A model generated the notes under the pieces. It had not been told where the DNA came from and made no database searches. It worked only from the letters and a program-made list of their open reading frames with translations. Shown piece by piece: positions 56,761-64,000 of a DNA stretch of 64,000 nucleotides. Source of the stretch: Gambelia wislizenii (taxonomy: Eukaryota; Chordata; Lepidosauria; Squamata; Crotaphytidae); the NCBI GenBank assembly GCA_030847615.1, contig JAUMIR010000001.1, positions 290,496,187-290,560,186 on the forward strand, given 5' to 3'. The position numbers and the translations under genes are program-made. Numbering within the stretch: the stretch's first letter is position 1; the number at the start of each line of letters is the position of its first letter.

Positions 56761-58192
56761 TAGGAGTCTTTGCGAATTCTTAGAGGACTTATTTTGCTGT
56801 GTAAATGGCCCCCATGTTCCCGAGTGATGCCAGCCAAGAGAGAAGAGAAGTGTGAAAAATCTGTGAAAGGAGGCCAATTCGGCAGAAGCACAGAGCTCTC
56901 CTTTCCTTCTCTCTCTATGTCTCTCTCTCTTTTTGGGTGTGTGTGTGCATGGGGGGGAAGCTCATAGACTCAGTGACTGGGATGCCTTTTACCAACTTCA
57001 GCTGGTATGCTGGTTACAGCTCATTAGTAAACTCAGAACTGGACGATCGGAATGTGATCTTTGTGTTTCAGGACCATCAGCTGGTGCAGAATTTTATTTG
57101 CCAAATAAAGGAGCTTACCACGGGCACATTTCACTTTAGTTCCAAGAATCAGGTTGCCCGAGGGAGTATACTTCCTCTACCACTTTGCCTGTTCAGAGAT
57201 GCAGACTAAACCTCCTGAGCTGCACATGCCATCAGACAATGGGAGATCCTTTTCAGCAGTGAAACCCTACCTTTGGAATTCTCCCCTTCCCTGCCTTCTT
57301 GCATGACCCCCACCTTGATGCAGTGTCAGTCTCTGATGAAAACTTGCTTATCCAAGCATTTGCTGATTTTGATGGCTAGCTTAGTGAAATCCTTTATTGT
57401 TTATAACTGTATTTGTATTTTAATCTAATAGTTCCTTTAATGAGTATACCACCTTTGAAATGTGTAATATTAAATATATGTTCCAAGATGAAATGGCTGT
57501 TTTCATGTTTACCTCTGCAGAAATTAGCTTCTCGTCTCTAAAAGGACACCAGCAAATAAGGGTGCTAGCATATATTATGGATCATTCTGCCAAGAATTAT
57601 GCCAGAAACGTGGGCATAATTCAGCACGAGTATTTTTAAACAAGAGTGCTTGACAGTTTCTTCCAAAAAGGTTGGGAGATGCCATAATTTGATCTCACTG
57701 CTATCATTTCTGTTCCAGGAGCTAATGTATGACACCCAGTTGCTCAACAATTGTTGTTATTGATATTTGCCATCAAGTTGACCATGACTGTATGGTGACC
57801 TTATGGATGAGAGTACTCCAAGAGACTCTGTTGTTAACAGTCCCCTGTACATCTTGCAAACTCAGAACTATGCCTTCCTTGATGGATTGAATCAATCAAT
57901 CTATGTGTAGTGAGGTCTCCCTCTTTTCCTACTACTTCTACTGTCTATAGCCATTTTCCAACTGTCTCCTTCCTCACAGCCATGTTTAACAACAGTAACA
58001 AGTAAAAATCTCTTCTCTCTTAAATTAGATAGTTGAAAAAGAACACTTGCTGGGCAAACCAGGAGTGGATTTTTGTGTCAATTTTGTCAGCACAGATTCC
58101 TGGGCAGAACATCTATTTGGCAGCATGTTCATTAATTCTTTCCTCACCTAAGCCACTGCACTGCACCTGGCCCCAGCAGGTGGACCTCAAAT
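56761..58192. other. Unassigned stretch with LINE/SINE 3' relics
   Basis: 57240-57300 (GGGAGATCCTTTTCAGCAGT, CCTTTGGAATTCTCCCC) looks like an L2-type 3' end. 57757-57870 (GCCATCAAGTTGACCATGAC, ATGGTGACC, TCTTGCAAACTCAG) is a degraded SINE or LINE tail common in squamates. No gene is recognised. Confidence 0.45.
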
Positions 58193-58200
58193 TTCTAATG

Positions 58201-58436
58201 CAGTGGTTCTCAACCTGTGGGTCCCCAGATGTTGTTGGACTACAGTTCCCAGGAGCCCTCTGAGGTCTCATCTTGTCAGCCAGGTGGTCCTCCCAGTCAT
58301 TAGTGAGGCTGTGAGTTCAATCCTACAGCCTCACTAATGACTGGGAAGACCACCTAGCTGTCAAGGTGAGACCTCAGAGGGCTCCTGGGAACTGTAGTCC
58401 AGCAACATCTGGGGACCCACAGGTTGAGAATCACTG
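58201..58436. mobile_element. hAT-type MITE, 236 bp, near-perfect hairpin
   Basis: The ends CAGTGGTTCTCAACCTG and CAGGTTGAGAATCACTG are inverted. An 8-bp duplication TTCTAATG/TTCTAAGG lies at 58193-58200 and 58437-58444 (one mismatch). The arms pair across the whole length (GGAGCCCTCTGAGGTCTCA with TGAGACCTCAGAGGGCTCC). Confidence 0.92.
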
Positions 58437-58444
58437 TTCTAAGG

Positions 58445-59637
58445 AAAGGAAGGTCCTATGGAGATCCCACAAGCCTGAATCTGCTCACCTGCTCATCCTC
58501 AATGGTTTATTTAAAGCATGGATGGGAAACTGTGGTAAAGCCAGAGAGTTGTGTTTTGTTTGTTAAAAATACTGTTGGTAGTAGTAGTCACAGTAGTAGT
58601 GATTATGATTATTCAAACTGGCTTTAATCTGAAGTGAATTTAACTGCTTTTAATCATTTTGATTAGTCTGATAAATCAATATTGATAATAGTAACTATAC
58701 ATACAGCAGTAAAACTATCTGGCCCGAAGTTCTTACTTTCTCTTAGATTGTCTTTTCAAAAACCTGTTAATTCTTGTCTGTGAGGAAAGCCCTTTTCCTC
58801 TTTGTCTTGTGGGAATTATTTTTTTAGTAAGCAGAAACCTCAGATATCTGTTAGCAGAACCTTCCATTCCCACCAGGGTAGTAGCAACTTAATACAGTAG
58901 CTCTACAATCTTTCCAAGTCCTTCAGGGCTCTATGATTTGACACAAAGCTTTAGAGGACTTGTCAAGATCACTCCCCTCCTTCCAAGTAGTGAGAAAAAT
59001 TGCAGTCACTTTCTATTTGCACTTCCTGGTTGGTCAATTTTTCAAAAACTGGAGGGTCAGCAATGTTTCAAGTCTTAGGCAGGCAGTGATGTGTGTTGGG
59101 GGAGGCGTCTGGAAGTTGGAAGCCCACAAGAAGTGGCTGAGGCAGGGTTTTACCAGTGCTTAGGGTTGGCCTGGATTCCAAGCTTTCATTTTAAAAGAAT
59201 ACGGTAAGTCAAGTCCCTCTAAGAGTGGAGTTATGGGACAAAATGTGCAGTCAACAATCTGTCCAATCATTTTGTGAGAAACAAACATGCCTCTGCATTT
59301 GTGTGTGTGAAGCCAATGAAAAAAGCCTCACATCTATGATTGACATTTGTAATTACGTCAATTCCTCTATCACTTACCAGGGTTATGTTACAACTCTAAA
59401 GGAAAGTCTAGCTTTTGGAGGAAGGTCTAGCTGAAGATTGTTTTCTGAGCTCCTTGGAAAGACTGCACAGAAATCATGGAGCCATTGGAGTGAAGGAGGG
59501 GTCATACAACAAGGCAGCGAAAAAGCTGCAGCACAAAGATTGCTATTTAAGGTTCCATGTGTGTTTTAATAACTTGCATTTTTCCAGGTTGAGCACTTTA
59601 AACGTAGCTCCATGCTAGTTCTCTCAAAAGAGAAGTT
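58445..59637. other. Unassigned stretch
   Basis: No supported feature. Confidence 0.4.
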
Positions 59638-59974
59638 CAGGTTGGGATTGCCTTATCAAAAATGCTTGGGACCAGAGGTATTTTGGATTCTGGAATATTT
59701 TGGATTTTGTAATACTTGCATATACATAATGAGATATCTTGGAAATGGGACCCAAGTCTAAACACAAAATTCATTTACGTTTCATATGTATCTTATACAT
59801 AATCTGAAGGTAATTTTATACACAGTATTTTTAATAATGTTGTACATGAAACAAAGTTTGTGTACATTGAACCATCAGAAATCAAAGTCACTATCTCAGC
59901 CACCTATGTGGACAATTTTTGGATTTTAGAATATTTTGGCTATCGGAATTCTGGATCAGGGAGACTCAAACCTG
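59638..59974. mobile_element. Tigger-type MITE, MER44-like
   Basis: CAGGTTGGGATTGCCTTATC at the left and GGAGACTCAAACCTG at the right, with TA after the right end and TT at the left. Interior phrases (ACATAATGAGATATCTTGG, GGGACCCAAGTCTAAACAC, ACATGAAACAAAGTTTGTG) match the MER44/Tigger7-like consensus as I know it. Confidence 0.82.
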
Positions 59975-59976
59975 TA

Positions 59977-61373
59977 CTATAAAAATGGTACCAATGTTGA
60001 AACATAGTGCACCTATTAAAATGCTGAATTTGCACAATTAGCATTTAAGTTAACCTGTATTATTATACTAAATTAAATAATATATAACTCCAGTGCCTGG
60101 ATTTGAGAGGCTGGAATATGGCAACCCTAGTTGGAAGGGCTGCATGCAGTGTGTGTATTGTCTTTTCTTCATCCCTGACTTAAAAGACAGCTTGAGATCA
60201 GTCTGACTAAGGCAATCCTCCCAGAATTGCACAACAGTAATTGTTATACTCCTACCCAGTGCATCAGAAAAAGGAAGTAAGCAGGAACAGAAACTAATCT
60301 ACCTCAAAATATGGCACAATATTCAAGCACACAGGCAGCACCAACACTCATAACTTCTGATCCTTCAAACCCTAAGAAAATCAGCTTATTGCTAGGATTG
60401 TTTTTATCAGCCTTGCCAAACTGTTCCAAATTAGTCGTATTCAGGTTCTCCCCCCCCCCTTGTACATGGCTGTACAGTAAAATTGTTCTCCAGAAGCTTT
60501 CCAAGCAGGTTGACGTGACCCACATTCCAGAAAGTAGGAATAGCCAACTGCCCATTAAGCATGACTGCCGGCTGCCAGGTTGTACAAAAACTCCACAGAG
60601 ATAGCACATTTTGTATTAGAGAAATCATGGCTATAACAACACTTTGGAGATCTGAACAGTTTCTTTCCCTTATGTTTTTCTTTGAGGGACCTGAGTACAA
60701 AGGAATGCTTTCTGACATTCTCATAACTTGATTTTAGAAGTGTTAACATAGAAGTCTTTTCATTTTTGTGATCAATACAATCTCTCTGTTTCTTTCTTTT
60801 GGTATTCCGATCGTAGTTCTTCCATTTTGCTGGCCACACTTTATGATACCCCTTTTCATCCTTGTAATTTTTAAGATGCAACAAAGAGAAGGCAGCCTGG
60901 AGAAATTTGAATAGAATATGAAGCAAGATTGATCATTTTAAAAATCAAGAAGTCTGTCTCTGTATTAGTATTGTCGTACTATCAGTAATGGCAACAAGAA
61001 CATCGTCATCACCACTATCAAGAGCAACATTCTTTGATGCACTTTTCCTTATGCTTTCCCAAAGCATTTCCATAATAGGAAATGGCATCGTAGCCCTACT
61101 AAATTAAATGGTATTTTATCTCATAGAGTTCAGTTGAAATGTCCTTCCTAACCATTGTACATATACACTTCAACTATATCATATGGTAAAGCACAGGAAA
61201 TGAGTTGTTTTTGTTATAGGGGAGTGTGTCTTCAATTTCCCCCCCTCCTCATTATCAAATAGTTAGTGGATTAGTCCTTGCTCATTTTTACACTGTTCTC
61301 TCTTTCCTTGAGAGGAAGGAAGCCAAATCTTCTCAGCATCCCTCAATAATGAATCAACAGCCATAATTCCCCC

Positions 61374-61375
<2 letters not shown>
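59977..61375. other. Unassigned stretch
   Basis: The minus-strand frame 60555-60926 (lysine-rich, 123 codons) has no recognised domain. No repeat is assigned. Confidence 0.35.
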
Positions 61376-61433
<58 letters not shown>

Positions 61434-61436
61434 GTA
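61376..61436. repeat. (TA)n microsatellite
   Basis: About 28 TA units with small TG interruptions at the right end. Confidence 0.97.
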
Positions 61437-62374
61437 TTTGCTGGTTTTGTCCTGAAGAAATTCTCTTGTGTAGAAGAATATCTCTACTTAGACATGTAAG
61501 CTATTACAATGCAGAAGAAGGAAGACTCTGAAATTGGAAAAGGTGATGGGGCTAGGAAAACTATTTTCCAACACTGAAAATAGACCCAATAGGATTTCAC
61601 CACAAGATTAGATGCCCCATTTCTCATTCTCCCAAAACACAAAGAGAGAAATGACACCAGGGTTGGCTACTTCTTAACAGAGCAAAAATGATTATGACTT
61701 TCTGTCCCTTTGTTTGTGACTCCTCCTTACCCATATTCTGTTCTTCTTGTGCTCATAAAACGTTGAAAGAGAGTTTTGTTGTTGTTGAGTGAAACCACAT
61801 TTATGCTCTAGTAACATTTCAGCTCCCTGACTCATGGGAAAGAGGGGGGAATTTACACAGCCTCTCCAGTCTCCAGCAGACCTTATACTTAAAATCTTAT
61901 TGTTACACAATTATCCTGTTTACAATGTTTTTCACATCTTTTCGCACAGAATTTTTTTTAAAAAAAGATTTGGATTCAAATCTTCACATAAATGCCAGAA
62001 AGGTTTGGCGAGGAGATGGCCTCTACAGACTCAGGGATAGTTCATGGAGGAAAGAAATGTGTTTGTAATTAGGGAAATGCAGAAGTCTCTCTGAGCAAAC
62101 CCAAGCCAACCAATGTGGCCTTCCAGAAGAATGAGTGTGTGAGCTGAACTGGATAAACACAGCTTAGGTTAGTGTTGGTAAAAGGAATAACGAAGCCATG
62201 GCTTCCTTCTTCCCTCTTCTTAACTCTTCCTTCAGCACCTTTGTAGCCTGTTCTTGAATAAGCAAGTAGTCATACCATATGATCCCTCTGAGGGTTTTTT
62301 TTTTAAGTGAAACTACAACGAGAATCAAATAATTAGAGGTCAAAAAGTACAGAAATGTAGCCATGATATATTAT
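61437..62374. other. Unassigned stretch
   Basis: No supported feature. Confidence 0.4.
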
Positions 62375-62463
62375 GAGGTCTGTCTATTAAATAATGAGAC
62401 TGATAAATAACCCATCTTTATTTATTTGTATTACAATTCTAATGCTTGTCCCCTTCAATATAC
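62375..62463 (-). mobile_element. mariner terminal fragment
   Basis: AGGTCTGTCTATTAAATAAT followed by TGCTTGTCCCCTTCAATATA matches the left end of the mariner at 11661. Homology stops at the same CAATATA where the Tigger MITE sits at 13016. Confidence 0.85.
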
Positions 62464-62596
62464 ATACAAAATAAATAGACTGATTTAAGGTGCTTATATG
62501 TAATTTCTGGAGGGCCATTATCACATGCAAAGTTAAGCCCTTCATGAATATGACATTTAACGCCTAAACTCTGGGACCTTTCACACTGCCTAATTA

Positions 62597-62987
62597 CAGG
62601 TTGGCCCCTGTATCTATGGGGGATATGTTCCAAGACACCCTCTGTGCATACCTGAAACTGAAGATTATCAATCAATCAATCAATCAAATTTATGTGTCTG
62701 GGGCACAAAGTTCATTACAAAATATTACAAAAACACTGCAGGAAAATTATAATAATATAACTATAACCAACATGCTTACCAAAAAAGTATCTACAAAATA
62801 CAAGGAAAATACAGGATTTAAAAACTGAGGATAATAGGGAACCGTATTATTTTCAATGAGGCAAATGCTAGAAGTTAACCATAGAATTGCATTGGAGGAC
62901 CTAGAAATGCCTAGAGGGAACAATTTTTTTTCAGATGTGGATAAGTGAAACCATGGATACCAAATCTGTGATACAGTGGTCAACCTA
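62597..62987 (+). mobile_element. Tigger-type MITE with an inserted LINE tail
   Basis: CAGGTTGGCCCCTGTATC follows TA (62595-62596). The right end GTGGTCAACCTA is followed by TA. The interior GGAACCGTATTATTTTCAAT, GAGGACCTAGAAATGCC matches 31321. A 161-bp insert at 62661-62821, starting (ATCA)n and flanked by AAACTG, is probably the 3' tail of a LINE or SINE in minus orientation. Confidence 0.8.
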
Positions 62988-62990
62988 TAT

Positions 62991-63075
62991 AGTAGTGTGA
63001 TCCCACTTTAAATTCTATGGCAGCCTCCTGTGGAATCCTGGGGTTTGTAGTTTGGTCAGAGGCACCAAAGGAGGA
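62991..63075. mobile_element. Half of a palindromic MITE
   Basis: AGTGTGATCCCACTTTAAAT, GGAATCCTGGGGTTTGTAGT, TTGGTCAGAGGCACC matches one arm of the family at 37211. The other arm is missing. Confidence 0.65.
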
Positions 63076-63667
63076 TTTTCTGGCTAAGGATCAGGGTCGG
63101 TTTAACCATACTGCCAAATCAGCATCTGCGGGGGGCCTCACAGCCAGGGGCCCCACTCTCGTCCTAACCCTCCTCCTGCAAAAACCTCCTGCTGGCTTTT
63201 TAAATTAAAAAAACAGTGTCTCCCAAACTGGAAAGAGAAAGAGAAAGAGAAAGAGTGAGCTGCTCTCCCTGTGGCTGAAGCTGCAGGGAGTTTGCTGCTC
63301 CCTCACCCACTTCTCCCACAACCGTCAAAATGCAAGCCAGGCCAGAGCGCTCTTATTTGTGTCAGAGAGGGGTGAGTGTATGTGTGTGTGAGAGAGGGGG
63401 GGGTAGAGGGAAGTGTGAGGGTAATCTCTTTCCCTCTCTTTCCTGTTCTCTCTTCAAAAAGGGCTTCTTTCTTCCTTTCCTTTCCTTTCCTTTCCTTTCC
63501 TTCCCCTTCCCCTCCTTCCACATAGATCCCCTCCAGCCCATCTTTCCAGCTGCTCTTAACATGTCCTGGTTTCTCTCCCCTCCCTCCCTCCCTTTCCCCT
63601 TTGGTCTTCAGCTTCCTCCCCTTGCTGCCAACTGAGTTCGACCTGCAAAAGGAATTTGTGTGTTTTC
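63076..63667. other. Low-complexity and GGGGCC-rich relic stretch
   Basis: GGGGGGCCTCACAGCCAGGG near 63130 is probably a relic of the repeat near 5455. (GAAAGA)n lies at 63234-63256 and (CTTTC)n at 63474-63505. Frames here are low-complexity artefacts. Confidence 0.45.
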
Positions 63668-63884
63668 CTATGTGCCTTCAAGTCATTTCTGACTAAGGCG
63701 AACCTACCATGGGGTTTTCTAGGCAAGGTTTGTTCAAAGGGGTGTGCCTTTGCCTTCCTTTGAGGCTGAGAGAGTGTGACTTGCCCAAGGTCACCCAGTG
63801 GGCATTCATGGCTGAGTAAGGATTCAAAGCCTGGTCTCCACAGTCATAGGGCAATGCTGAAACTTCTACAACACTCTAGCTCTT
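63668..63884 (-). mobile_element. CORE/MIR-type SINE
   Basis: TGTGCCTTCAAGTCATTTCT, TGCCTTTGCCTTCCTTTGAG and GACTTGCCCAAGGTCACCCA are clear. The tRNA-like head at 63850-63884 is degraded. Confidence 0.84.
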
Positions 63885-64000
63885 TTAACAGAAGCATATA
63901 AAGAATATAAATAAAAATTTGGGGTAATATTACTGGGAACAATGGTTTTATTGTTGTCACTAAAACACACCAGTATCCCATTAGTGTTATGTGAGAGTCT

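Noticed and set aside
60304..60926. Overlapping minus- and plus-strand frames of 97-123 codons
   Set aside because: No recognised domain. Overlapping frames on both strands and lysine-rich composition from AT-rich DNA give no support for a gene.

Overview
This is repeat-dominated nuclear DNA from a vertebrate, most likely a squamate reptile and probably a lizard. The evidence is the repeat mixture: a CR1 LINE ending in the octamer ATTCTATG, an L1 ORF2, a second LINE with a C2H2 finger at its C-terminus and a simple-sequence tail, a Penelope-like fragment, 5S-rRNA-derived and CORE/MIR-type SINEs, a tRNA-derived SINE with an (ATAGCA)n end, Tigger/MER2- and MER44-like MITEs, hAT MITEs with 8-bp target-site duplications (TSDs), a decayed mariner, and many long microsatellites. 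This identification rests on recalled family consensus sequences, not on a search. I found no host protein-coding gene that I can name. Nearly all short open frames are shadows or lie inside repeats.

Layout. 1-2025 is an L1 ORF2 on the minus strand, open to the window edge. 2-5 kb holds a DNA transposon, a hAT MITE and a SINE with a foldback element at its end. 11.6-13.8 kb is the densest nest: a mariner transposase pseudogene is split by a solo-LTR-like insertion, which carries a Tigger MITE; a second MITE and a 25-bp CR1 tail are also lodged in the mariner. 16-17 kb has an L1 3' end broken by an almost perfect hairpin transposon. 21.1-22.4 kb is a hAT element expanded by a GC-rich minisatellite. 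23.8-29.9 kb has two copies of the finger-bearing LINE around two 0.6-kb transposons. 31.3-33.4 kb is a CR1 inserted in a Tigger MITE. 34.4-46.8 kb holds several transposons with GGGCTTGTC ends, one of them split by another transposon. 47.6-51.1 kb has nested and possibly templated insertions. 55.9-56.8 kb is non-repetitive, CpG-retaining DNA that could be regulatory. The rest is AT-rich intergenic or intronic sequence plus repeat relics.

The most coherent unusual signal is a group of non-autonomous DNA transposons sharing ends like GGAGATTTTCAGA, with 3-bp TSDs (TTA, TTA, CTG, TTT, ATA and TAT read directly at six copies). The group includes hairpin-like members and 0.6-kb members. No matching transposase is present here. 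The genes of this window work together only in the sense of parasite ecology: LINEs that could mobilise SINEs, and MITEs dependent on transposases encoded elsewhere.
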